A stretch of DNA of 64,000 nt from Weissella muntiaci (GTDB lineage: Bacteria; Bacillota; Bacilli; Lactobacillales; Lactobacillaceae), in contig NZ_SDGZ01000015.1 of assembly GCF_008107635.1 (NCBI RefSeq), positions 1 to 64,000 on the forward strand, given 5' to 3'. The notes beneath the pieces are model-generated. The model searched no databases and was not told the DNA's origin. It saw only the letters and a list, made by a program, of their open reading frames with translations. Each line of letters opens with the position of its first letter. The stretch's first letter is position 1. This document shows positions 1-6,791 of this stretch, piece by piece. Position numbers and translations under genes: made by a program.

Positions 1-297
1 AACTTCAATGAAATACTTACGCCATTGACTACCTAATTCAGAACGTTGCAACATTGAAATTTCCTTGGCCATATCCATAGACAATAGATATTCCTTCGCC
101 GGTTTACCGCCATGTTTCCCAACCGCCAAAAATGTCGAATAGTCATCATTCTCGCTAAAACCGTATTCGATCATCCGAGGCATCCATTTGTCAAAATCTG
201 TTTTGACTTTCAAAGCCTCCCATAACTTCCTACCGTTAACATCATTATTGTCATTAACCAAACCATCCATCGGTTCAATACGTGTTAAACTAGACAT
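1..297 (-). CDS. AntA/AntB-type phage antirepressor, N-terminal part (runs off window)
   Basis: This frame stays open from an ATG at 297 to the window edge, giving 99 residues. The motifs VNGRKLWEALKV, DFDKWMPRMIEYGF and GKPAKEYLLSMDMAKEI are typical of the AntA/AntB antirepressor domain. In this family the domain sits at the N-terminus and the proteins relieve lysogenic repression; the C-terminal part lies outside the window. The Shine-Dalgarno AAAGGA lies about 8 bases upstream of the ATG. The gene is next to a small DNA-binding-like gene, a CI-like repressor and an integrase, which fits an early region of a temperate phage. Family assignment is by eye and firm for the visible part. The full length and effector domain are unknown. 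Confidence 0.82.
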   Translation of the reverse strand, partial: MSSLTRIEPMDGLVNDNNDVNGRKLWEALKVKTDFDKWMPRMIEYGFSENDDYSTFLAVGKHGGKPAKEYLLSMDMAKEISMLQRSELGSQWRKYFIEV

Positions 298-312
298 GTG
301 TAATTCCTTTCT

Positions 313-330
313 GCGATGTCCTACCATCGC
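313..330 (-). promoter_or_regulatory. Hairpin just upstream of the antirepressor ribosome binding site
   Basis: GCGATG and CATCGC form a perfect 6-bp stem with a 6-base loop, lying a few bases 5' of the Shine-Dalgarno of the antirepressor gene on the minus strand. It could modulate translation or stability of that mRNA. The structure is seen directly; the role is inferred. Confidence 0.4.
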
Positions 331-342
331 ATGAGATTATTT

Positions 343-394
343 AAGCCTTTTACTTTGACTTGCTTACAGGTCAAGTGATGGGCTTTTTATTTTG
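343..394 (+). terminator. Terminator-like hairpin pointing rightward between two leftward phage genes
   Basis: AAGCC pairs with GGCTT around an inner TTGAC/GTCAA stem, and the plus strand continues with a T-rich run. The T-run is on the plus strand although both flanking genes are read from the minus strand. It may therefore end a rightward transcript covering the antirepressor start. On the minus strand it would be a hairpin just after the stop of the 85-residue gene. No convincing rightward promoter was found in 200-300, so this is tentative. Confidence 0.35.
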
Positions 395-644
395 GCAAAT
401 CTCCGAAATATGGTTGAACATATCGAACGCCTAATTCTTTTGCGAGATATGTCTCCGCTTCAGACAAAACCGTTTCTGTTCTCTCAGACGTGTATCGACC
501 AGTAAAAACCCCAAATACATGTGCATCTGTGTAGCCTAATTCATCGGCTAAATTTTCAACCGATACATTCAGTCGACGAGCGTTTGTCTTAATAGTATTC
601 ACTCGTTCGGACTCAACCGGCGTCATTGCTCGTTTCTTAGCCAT
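387..644 (-). CDS. Small phage protein, possibly Cro-like or helix-turn-helix
   Basis: An 85-residue basic protein starts at an ATG preceded by AAAGGGG. The stretch LNVSVENLADELGYTDAHVFG looks like a helix-turn-helix, with ELGYTDAHV as a possible turn and recognition helix. It is the first gene read leftward from the control region, opposite the CI-like repressor. That is the usual place of a Cro or early regulator, and it precedes the antirepressor gene. I do not recognise a named family. The DNA-binding role is inferred from position and helix pattern only. Confidence 0.6.
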   Translation of the reverse strand: MAKKRAMTPVESERVNTIKTNARRLNVSVENLADELGYTDAHVFGVFTGRYTSERTETVLSEAETYLAKELGVRYVQPYFGDLPK

Positions 645-675
645 TTATTTATGCATCCCCTTTGTTAGTTTTTTC

Positions 676-704
676 TTGACAAGTAAAACTACTTCGACTA
701 AAAT
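676..704 (+). promoter_or_regulatory. Consensus-like promoter in the phage control region
   Basis: TTGACA at 676-681 and TAAAAT at 699-704 are separated by 17 bases. It faces the repressor gene but would give a leader of nearly 190 bases. The spacer holds the palindrome AAGTA-aaac-TACTT, so a repressor bound there would cover the promoter. Confidence 0.5.
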
Positions 705-865
705 TTTAAATATAAACGAGTACTAATTACCTATATATCAGCTTCTAACACTTGGTGGCGTTTTTGTTGATTAGGTTTAAATACTCGCAACGTAAAACTT
801 AACTTACAAGAACTAGTTTATTCTAAGTACTTTGACTTTTCAAGAGTGAATAGGTAAAAGTACTT
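681..865. promoter_or_regulatory. Putative operator cluster with AAGTACTT palindromes
   Basis: Four related palindromes lie between the divergent phage regulators: AAGTA-aaac-TACTT at 681-694, AGTACT at 719-724, AAGTACTT at 825-832 and AAGTACTT at 858-865. The last two bracket a candidate repressor promoter, one touching its -35 and one its -10. This is the arrangement expected for binding sites of the CI-like repressor or its leftward antagonist. The repeats are seen directly. Which protein binds them is inferred. Confidence 0.55.
832..860 (+). promoter_or_regulatory. Candidate promoter of the CI-like repressor operon
   Basis: TTGACT at 832-837 and TAAAAG at 855-860 are 17 bases apart, ending 43 bases before the repressor start. 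Both hexamers touch AAGTACTT palindromes, which would suit autoregulation. The -10 is a poor match, so confidence is moderate. Confidence 0.5.
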
Positions 866-902
866 CGTCTTAACTTTTTCTTAATATTTGGAGACTAATC
901 GC

Positions 903-1247
903 ATGACAATTTTTGAGCGTACAAAAGAACTAGCGAAAGAAAAAGGATTTACACTTAGACAACTCGAAGAGAAGGCTGGACTCGGTACTAAATCAATATA
1001 TTCATGGAAAAATTACACTCCCCGAGGATCAAATCTTCAAGCTGTAGCCGATGTATTAAACGTGTCAGTTGATTATCTGCTAGGAAATACTGACGAAAAA
1101 AAGTCGTCTCAAAACGAACCGACTGACAAAGATTTGGAAGATGCATTTATTGGTGCAGAGGCATACGACGGCAAGCCTATTACTGATCATGATAAAGAGG
1201 TCATTAAAGCTTTAATAAAAGGCTACTTAAATACTAAGGAAGGTTAG
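903..1247 (+). CDS. CI-like phage repressor, XRE family
   Basis: This 114-residue protein begins with an XRE helix-turn-helix (about residues 7-60: LAKEKGFTLRQLEEKAG, then SIYSWKN and VADVLNVSVDYLLG). Such proteins bind operator DNA as dimers to hold lysogeny. I chose the ATG at 903 rather than the TTG at 888 because GGAG at 890-893 sits 9 bases before it. The C-terminal half is short and acidic, without the LexA-like peptidase domain of lambda CI. An ImmA-type peptidase follows after 9 bases, so inactivation by a partner protease is the likely switch. This is established for ImmR/ImmA of ICEBs1 and inferred here. Confidence 0.85.
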   Translation: MTIFERTKELAKEKGFTLRQLEEKAGLGTKSIYSWKNYTPRGSNLQAVADVLNVSVDYLLGNTDEKKSSQNEPTDKDLEDAFIGAEAYDGKPITDHDKEVIKALIKGYLNTKEG

Positions 1248-1256
1248 ATACTTTAT

Positions 1257-1688
1257 ATGCACTACTTAGATATTGTTAAAAGTATCGGCATTCCTTTGAT
1301 CTGGTCAGACGAACCGATAGCCTCAAAAGGATTTTACTTGCCTAATGCTAAAATGATTAGTCCTGTTGGTGCGCTATTCGTCCAATCTGATCTATCTGAA
1401 TCCGAAATAGAAAATGTTGTTTTGCACGAACTCGGACACAAAATCGATGGCGATATCCTAACCCGTTTAAGTGCGCCACAATTGCATATTATTAATGAAT
1501 CTAAGGCTAATCGTTTTATGATCCATAAAAAAGCGTCAGAATGGATAAATGGTTTTGAAGGTAATTATCCCAATTCGTTAGATGTAGTTGTATTTCTCAA
1601 ATGGGCTCATTTACCTTTAAGACTATATGCAATTGCTGAAGATGAAATTAAAGATTTAGTTACTCCCAGCGTAGGGAGTTTTCTTTAA
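1257..1688 (+). CDS. ImmA/IrrE-type metallopeptidase
   Basis: A 143-residue protein with the zinc-binding motif HELGH near residue 60 (VVLHELGHKID) and a following glutamate in NESKANRFM. Together these match the ImmA/IrrE peptidase fold. In ICEBs1 and many phages such an enzyme cleaves the neighbouring repressor to induce excision. The gene follows the repressor by 9 bases and is surely co-transcribed. An AAGGAAGG stretch about 14 bases upstream is a distant but possible ribosome binding site. The motif and position agree. The substrate is inferred. Confidence 0.88.
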   Translation: MHYLDIVKSIGIPLIWSDEPIASKGFYLPNAKMISPVGALFVQSDLSESEIENVVLHELGHKIDGDILTRLSAPQLHIINESKANRFMIHKKASEWINGFEGNYPNSLDVVVFLKWAHLPLRLYAIAEDEIKDLVTPSVGSFL

Positions 1689-1797
1689 AGTATTCATGTG
1701 ATTTATTAGACAAAAATAATCATCTGTTTAATTACTTAGCATTTACAAAAATATACGTGCAATAATGATCCACGTTAAAAGCTTAGGAGTATGGGAA

Positions 1798-2622
1798 ATG
1801 GCAAAGCAAATCTGCCCTATTTGTAACGAAACTAAAATGGGCTTTACTAATTCCGAAAAAATAAAAGATGGGAAAATTTGTCAAAATTGCATCATAAAAA
1901 TTGGATTGAAGCCAAATGCGTGGAATAACGACAAGATACTTTCATCCGTTACCGTTGATCAAGTTAAAGAAATGGTAGCCAATGGTGATATATTCAACTA
2001 CGATGATGAAAAAAATAAGCGTAAGCAAGAAAAGCAACAAAGCAAAAACGATTACATCGAGCTTCTAAAAAGTTTTAAAGAGAATAAAGCTCCTAAAATT
2101 GAAGGTATTTATATAGATCAAAAATCTAAACGGTTCTTTGTTCCTGTATCTCTAACACAATTCGAGAAGCTGGAGCCATTTTCCAATCTCGTTGATTATG
2201 AGCCGGTCTTGCGAACTAACAGCAAGACCAAACATCATGGTTTGACAAGAGCCGTTGTTGGTGGCGTTGCCTTAGGTGGTGTCGGTGCTATCGTTGGTGC
2301 TTCCACAGGGCACAAAGACTACTCAATGATTTCTAAAATGAGTATTATTTTAAGGTTCAGTGATAACTATACTTACGAGATGAAATTTATTAGCACGGAA
2401 ACAAAAGTGGGCCTTGCAACTAAAACTGCAGAAAAACAAATGAACGATGTTGCTACCATCTTAGAGAACATCTTAACTGAAAATAAAGTTTCCGAGCCTG
2501 CTAAATCGACTTCTGCCAATTCACTAGCTGATGAACTCACCAAACTATCTGGCTTAAAAGACGCCGGCATTCTAACCGAAGATGAATTTAATCAGCAAAA
2601 AGCTAAATTACTAAATAACTAG
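1798..2622 (+). CDS. Zinc-ribbon, glycine-zipper and SHOCT domain protein of the prophage
   Basis: The ATG at 1798 is preferred over 1765 because TAGGAG ends 8 bases before it; this gives 274 residues. The N-terminus has two CxxC pairs (CPIC and CQNC), resembling a DUF4428-type zinc ribbon. A charged linker follows, then a glycine-rich stretch VVGGVALGGVGAIVGAS around residue 170 that may insert in a membrane. The end, LSGLKDAGILTEDEFNQQKAKLL, is a SHOCT domain. Such proteins are common in lysogeny modules of lactic phages. Their function is not established, though superinfection exclusion is one suggestion. Domains are recognised by eye. It lies between the immunity genes and the integrase. 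Confidence 0.75.
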   Translation: MAKQICPICNETKMGFTNSEKIKDGKICQNCIIKIGLKPNAWNNDKILSSVTVDQVKEMVANGDIFNYDDEKNKRKQEKQQSKNDYIELLKSFKENKAPKIEGIYIDQKSKRFFVPVSLTQFEKLEPFSNLVDYEPVLRTNSKTKHHGLTRAVVGGVALGGVGAIVGASTGHKDYSMISKMSIILRFSDNYTYEMKFISTETKVGLATKTAEKQMNDVATILENILTENKVSEPAKSTSANSLADELTKLSGLKDAGILTEDEFNQQKAKLLNN

Positions 2623-2647
2623 GGGTCTGCGGAGAAGTCCGCCACCC
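2623..2647 (+). terminator. Hairpin after the SHOCT gene, weak terminator
   Basis: GGGT-ct-GCGGA pairs with TCCGC-c-ACCC around a GAAG loop, right after the stop codon. The following bases are TAATATTT, not a clean T-run, so it may be a weak terminator or the first stem of the hairpin tract that follows. Confidence 0.45.
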
Positions 2648-2658
2648 TAATATTTGAC

Positions 2659-2932
2659 AGCTCAAATGTGAGCTCCGAGATTCATTCCCCAGATTTTGGG
2701 AACCAAATCGGCAGTCCAAATGTGGGCACCCAAATATTTCACGGCCGAATTTTCGGCTGTGAGAGCTGTGCCAACAGAGGGTGTCGGTTTAATCGATATC
2801 CTAGCGGGACATTCGAAATGGCCTCGTGGTCCGTTAGGTCATCTAAAGAGTTTAGCTCAATTTTGCGCTAAACTAAATAATAGGACGCCCTGATTCAGGG
2901 CCCCCACATAAAGTACAGCCGAAAATTCGGCT
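2659..2932. repeat. Dense array of palindromes between the immunity genes and the integrase
   Basis: No gene is convincing here. Instead the tract holds successive stems: AGCTCA/TGAGCT (2659-2674), TTCCC/GGGAA (2685-2702), a 10-bp stem CACGGCCGAA/TTCGGCTGTG (2740-2761), CCTAGCGG/GTCCGTTAGG (about 2800-2838), AGTTTAGC/GCTAAACT (2849-2874), GCCCTGA/TCAGGGC (2887-2901) and AGCCGAA/TTCGGCT (2917-2932). The third and last are also a perfect 17-bp inverted repeat of each other (2744-2760 with 2915-2931). It could be a structured phage RNA, a leader controlling integrase, or a DNA recognition site. The stems are seen directly; the role is unknown. Confidence 0.7.
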
Positions 2933-3003
2933 CTACTGATTTCTGACTTACTCAAATAGTCATACATAATTCGATGAGGGTCGATATTATGAAAGGCAAG
3001 ATT

Positions 3004-4149
3004 ATGAGTATCAAGAAACAAAAAAACGGCAACTACCAAGTAAGAGTGCAATTCACTGACTCACTAGGTAGACGCCGTAATAAAAAGAAAACTGTTGCAT
3101 CCCTAACTCTGGCCAAACGAGCAGAGCGGGAAATTTTAAACGAAGTTGATGCTGGCACATTCAACAAGGTTCATAAAAAAATCACCATGAACGAATTAAT
3201 AGATAAGTTCATGCTTGATTATAGCCGAGGTAAACGTAAAGTTACAATCGTTAGGCGCAAAATATTTCTAGAAAATAGCGTGCTAACTGATGAATGGTTT
3301 AATAATGTCCAAGTTTCAAAAATAAGTAGACAAATCATTCAAGCATGGTTAGATTGGATAGCTTCAGAACATTCATCCTATAAGTCTGAATCTGGATTTC
3401 TGAAAAAAATTTTAGATTTTGCTGTTTCTTATGATTTCATTGATGTTAATCCATTTTCAAATGTTCGTTACCCTACACCAATTGATAAACCGGATCGTTC
3501 TTATCGAGTAGACTCGTACGAATATGACGAACTCCTAGCCTTTATAGACGCCGTCAAATCAAAATATGAAGAGAACAGTCTTAAATATCGTAAATATGTA
3601 TATCTTCGCCTACTTGCCTTTACAGGAATGAGAATGAGCGAAGCTAGAGCCTTATTATGGTCTGATATAGAATTTACTGATGCCGGGGCAAATATTAGTG
3701 TCAACAAAACTCTTAGTCGATCCATTGATTCCGAAGTCATAATCAACGAACCTAAGACGAAGGCCGGCAAAAGAACAGTCATAGTCGATAAGATCACAGC
3801 TCAAACGCTAAAGCAATGGCACAACATCCAACAACAAGCATTTATGAAGGCTGGTGTGCGTTCAGACGTTGTTTTTACTAACAGGCGACTAAATAACTAT
3901 CTAACATCAAATCAGCCCAGAGAATGGATTTTGGCTGCTATCAGAGGCACCGACGTTCCGCAGATAAACGTTCACGGATTGAGACACACATATATCACTC
4001 TAGCGGTGCAAGCAGGAATGGATATTAAGACGTTACAGGCACAGGTCGGACACAATGACATAAATACAACTCTTAATGTCTATGCTACCGTCACGAAAGA
4101 TATGCGGGCAAAGACAGCTGACATATTCACATCCCTAGTTAATTTCTAA
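3004..4149 (+). CDS. int: Tyrosine recombinase, phage integrase
   Basis: A 381-residue site-specific recombinase. The N-terminal arm-binding domain has KKQKNGNYQVRVQF and then SLGRRRNKKKTV. A SAM-like core-binding domain occupies about residues 60-150. The catalytic set is visible: arginine in TGMRMSEA, HGLRH with its histidine and second arginine, GHNDINTT and the nucleophile in LNVYATVT. It would integrate and excise the element at its att sites. Starts at 2989 (after GAGGG) and 3004 (after AAAGG) are both plausible; 3004 gives the usual MSIKKQKNG opening. It is the last phage gene before the chromosome, the usual place next to an att site. Confidence 0.93.
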   Translation: MSIKKQKNGNYQVRVQFTDSLGRRRNKKKTVASLTLAKRAEREILNEVDAGTFNKVHKKITMNELIDKFMLDYSRGKRKVTIVRRKIFLENSVLTDEWFNNVQVSKISRQIIQAWLDWIASEHSSYKSESGFLKKILDFAVSYDFIDVNPFSNVRYPTPIDKPDRSYRVDSYEYDELLAFIDAVKSKYEENSLKYRKYVYLRLLAFTGMRMSEARALLWSDIEFTDAGANISVNKTLSRSIDSEVIINEPKTKAGKRTVIVDKITAQTLKQWHNIQQQAFMKAGVRSDVVFTNRRLNNYLTSNQPREWILAAIRGTDVPQINVHGLRHTYITLAVQAGMDIKTLQAQVGHNDINTTLNVYATVTKDMRAKTADIFTSLVNF

Positions 4150-4152
4150 CAG

Positions 4153-4230
4153 ACGGGACTCACTTGGGACTCATTAAAATAAAACTCTATGAAACTGTAT
4201 GAAACTCTATGAGTCCCGAAAGAGTCCCGT
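4153..4230. repeat. Nested inverted repeats and triple decamer after the integrase, att-region candidate
   Basis: ACGGGACTC (4153-4161) pairs with GAGTCCCGT (4222-4230), and inside it GGGACTCAT (4166-4174) pairs with ATGAGTCCC (4209-4217). The loop holds three adjacent decamers of about AAAACTCTAT/GAAACTGTAT/GAAACTCTAT at 4181-4210. Ordered direct repeats near an integrase are usual for arm-type sites. The outer repeat could also act as a terminator for int, although no T-run follows. The repeats are seen directly; the att role is inferred from place. Confidence 0.55.
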
Positions 4231-4256
4231 TCACATAAAAATGAGTTTTCCACAAG

Positions 4257-4889
4257 CTACAAACGTTGATATAAAGGCGTTTGTGTACATAAAAGATGTG
4301 TTAAAATATACGCCAACCAAAAAGTAATCACTTCTGCTCTTACCAAGTATCGGCGTAGAATGATCACCGCCGCGAAGCCTGCCGTTAAATACAATCCAGC
4401 GTCTAATGTCCCAAGATTCATTACATGCGCCATAAAGTCCCCTACAGCCGTTCCTAGGGTAAAGGAACAGAATACCGTTGCCCAATAAAATAACTCCTTA
4501 CGATGGCTAGTAATTTGATGAATCGACACTGTGTGCTCAGTATGCTGCCAAAAATAAAAGCACCCCACCATTGCACCACCATAGATTATAAGTTCTGCCA
4601 AGTAAGGCACACCAATTCCATGAGTTGCATCAGCCACAAAAGTTCCAAAAACTGCTAGCCCCACCAGTGTTAGCCAATAATTAAGGGCTCGATAACTTTT
4701 CAAGCGTAATTGCCACCATAAAAAGCCACCAAACATCAACAAACCAATCAGCAAATCGGCCACCGGTCCTAAGGTGTGTGCAAATAAATCTGACCAAGAT
4801 TCACCCATCCCAGTAGTAACTAATTTTGCCAACCAAAAGGTCAATGTAACCTGAGGGACTTTATTTAAAAACTGTTCTTCTGCTCGCAT
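4257..4889 (-). CDS. COG4705/DUF347 membrane protein, C-terminus apparently replaced at the prophage junction
   Basis: A 210-residue protein with about six membrane segments and the paired DUF347 pattern (NKVPQVTLTFWLAKL, VADATHGIGVPY, HRKELFYWATVFCSFTLGTAVGDF, FWLAYILT). Family members I know continue AYILTRPLGAS and run some 40 residues further with another membrane segment. Here AYILT is followed by HLLCTQTPLYQRL and a stop. The switch falls near 4298, only about 70 bases beyond the repeats that follow the integrase. The simplest reading is that the element inserted in this gene and now supplies a new 3' end. Function of the family is unknown. Whether the truncated protein works cannot be told. 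Confidence 0.75.
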   Translation of the reverse strand: MRAEEQFLNKVPQVTLTFWLAKLVTTGMGESWSDLFAHTLGPVADLLIGLLMFGGFLWWQLRLKSYRALNYWLTLVGLAVFGTFVADATHGIGVPYLAELIIYGGAMVGCFYFWQHTEHTVSIHQITSHRKELFYWATVFCSFTLGTAVGDFMAHVMNLGTLDAGLYLTAGFAAVIILRRYLVRAEVITFWLAYILTHLLCTQTPLYQRL

Positions 4890-5020
4890 CTCAATCTTCT
4901 CAAACTCTCAATTTGATTTTGCAAATAAAAAACGTCGCCAAGCTTAAAACAATGTTTTCCGCTAGCAACGCTGTATTTACTTGCTTATCAAACCACTTAA
5001 ACCTTAAAGAAAAGGATCAT

Positions 5021-6691
5021 CTAGTCTAAATCATTATACTTTGATTTATGTTCACCATAACGTCGCTTACCCCAACGCTTCTCGAGATAGGGAATTACCC
5101 AGAAATCAAGTCCTACAGATCGTCCGGCACCATTCATCAAGGCTAAGGATGCAAACGGCATCAACAATGACGAAACCGTCATCCCTTGCCCAACGGTCAC
5201 CATAAAGATTCCTAGTAGGAAACCAATAAAGCCTGCCATTGTCGTGAACAATCCTAAGAACAACATCCAGCCAATCAAAGATGCCAGTAGGCCAAAGATT
5301 CCACTACCCCAGACTGCTCCGGTTAGAATCCAAATAATCCCCATGATAATTCGTAGTGGTAATGACCACAGGACATTACCCATCCGTGACGTCCAACCAA
5401 AGAATGGTGTCCGCCCATCGGGTGTTCGGAAAAACTCATCCAACAAATAATGGTACATCTTATAGCCTGAAGTGATCCGTGCATAGAAATAGAGATTGTT
5501 AGCATGCTTAACCATGCTGCCGACGAAACCAGATAGTGGCAATCCCTTTTTGAATGGAATTCCCACTAAACGGTAGGCGGTTCCAAGCGCATAATGTGCC
5601 CCAACTGAAACGACAAAGCCCGGATAATTTCCAACAAAACTTCGGCGTTGCCCTTTATCGAGCAAATCTAGCATAATACTTGATACAGCAGCATCTGCCG
5701 CTGCCTCACCCATCTCAACATTTTGCGGAATCCAACCTGAATTTGGGTCTTCCTCTATGATACGGGCCGGATCGCGATACGCAACTGCGTCACCGACAAC
5801 ATAGACATCTTGTTCGTCAAGCGCCTGCATATACTCATTGACCAACAAGCGCCCTTGAGGACCAGTCTTTAATCCCCACCACTCACCGTCAATATTAGCT
5901 CGCGTGCCAGCCGTCCAAACAATTGTTGCCGTCTTAACCTCATATCCACTGGCCAAAACAATTGCGTTTTCTTTAACTTCAGTAATTTGCGCTTCTTTGA
6001 ACAGAAAAACTCCATGACGACGTAAGTAACTCTCACCACGTTCCGTCAATTCATCACTCTCCAACATTTTTAAGATCGCTGAATCCTGTTCATAAAGATG
6101 AATACTAATTTCACCTTCTTTAATGTTGTTAGCTTCAGCTAATACCCGTCGTTGCTCAATTAAATCACCTACAAGTTGCACACCAGTGAAACCACCGCCG
6201 ATAACAACTAGCCGAAGCTTGGCTTCACGTTCCTCACTATCTAGTGACATTGCGCCCTGGCGGATCGTTCCCTTAATGTGCTGTCGCAAGTCGATTGCGT
6301 CCTCGAAAGAACGAAGCTGCTTTGTATATTCTTTTACCCCAGGTAGGTTGTGATCATCAACTTGACTTCCTGTTGCAATAACCAATTTTTCATATTCAAT
6401 CTCGCCAATTGAAGTTGTAACCGTCTTATGCTCTTTATCAATTTGCTCTACAAATGCTGTGACGATTTTGACATTTTCCGTATCATGAAACAACATTCCT
6501 AGATCAACTTGCACATGTCCAGGCTCAACGCGACTTGTTGCAACCTCATGCAATTGTGACATATAGGTAAAGAATGAATGGTTGTCAATCAAGACAATTT
6601 GGTAATCTGTCCGATTAAATCGTTTTGCTAATTTCTGAGCAGTCACAACACCCGCATAGCCAGCGCCTACTACTACAATATTCTTCTTCAT
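5021..6691 (-). CDS. ndh: Type II NADH dehydrogenase with C-terminal membrane domain
   Basis: This 556-residue flavoprotein oxidises NADH and passes electrons to membrane quinone without pumping protons. The FAD-binding VVVGAGYAGVV is at residues 5-15. A second Rossmann motif VVIGGGFTGVQLVGDL lies near residue 165, and the conserved DVYVVGDAVA near 310. After about residue 410 come several hydrophobic segments (IIMGIIWILTGAVWG, LLASLIGWMLFLGLF, GFIGFLLGIFMV) like a DoxX-type membrane module. The enzyme is therefore longer than the usual 400-residue form. The ATG at 6691 follows GGAGAAGGG, so the upstream in-frame codons are not used. It appears monocistronic. Confidence 0.9.
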   Translation of the reverse strand: MKKNIVVVGAGYAGVVTAQKLAKRFNRTDYQIVLIDNHSFFTYMSQLHEVATSRVEPGHVQVDLGMLFHDTENVKIVTAFVEQIDKEHKTVTTSIGEIEYEKLVIATGSQVDDHNLPGVKEYTKQLRSFEDAIDLRQHIKGTIRQGAMSLDSEEREAKLRLVVIGGGFTGVQLVGDLIEQRRVLAEANNIKEGEISIHLYEQDSAILKMLESDELTERGESYLRRHGVFLFKEAQITEVKENAIVLASGYEVKTATIVWTAGTRANIDGEWWGLKTGPQGRLLVNEYMQALDEQDVYVVGDAVAYRDPARIIEEDPNSGWIPQNVEMGEAAADAAVSSIMLDLLDKGQRRSFVGNYPGFVVSVGAHYALGTAYRLVGIPFKKGLPLSGFVGSMVKHANNLYFYARITSGYKMYHYLLDEFFRTPDGRTPFFGWTSRMGNVLWSLPLRIIMGIIWILTGAVWGSGIFGLLASLIGWMLFLGLFTTMAGFIGFLLGIFMVTVGQGMTVSSLLMPFASLALMNGAGRSVGLDFWVIPYLEKRWGKRRYGEHKSKYNDLD

Positions 6692-6791
6692 ACCCTTCTC
6701 CCGTCCGGTGGCTTGCTCACACCGCAACAATTTGCTACACAGTCATTCTAGCTTATCTAGCTGAACTTGTATATAACACTGCCTTGATTGA

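Noticed and set aside
2668-2893. Two overlapping plus-strand frames of 65-67 codons in the hairpin tract
   Set aside because: They have no ribosome binding site, low-complexity Cys/Arg content, and arise from the stem sequences; neither looks like a protein.
4150-4260. tRNA gene as the att site
   Set aside because: No acceptor stem, T-loop GTTCGAxTC or cloverleaf could be built near the integrase.
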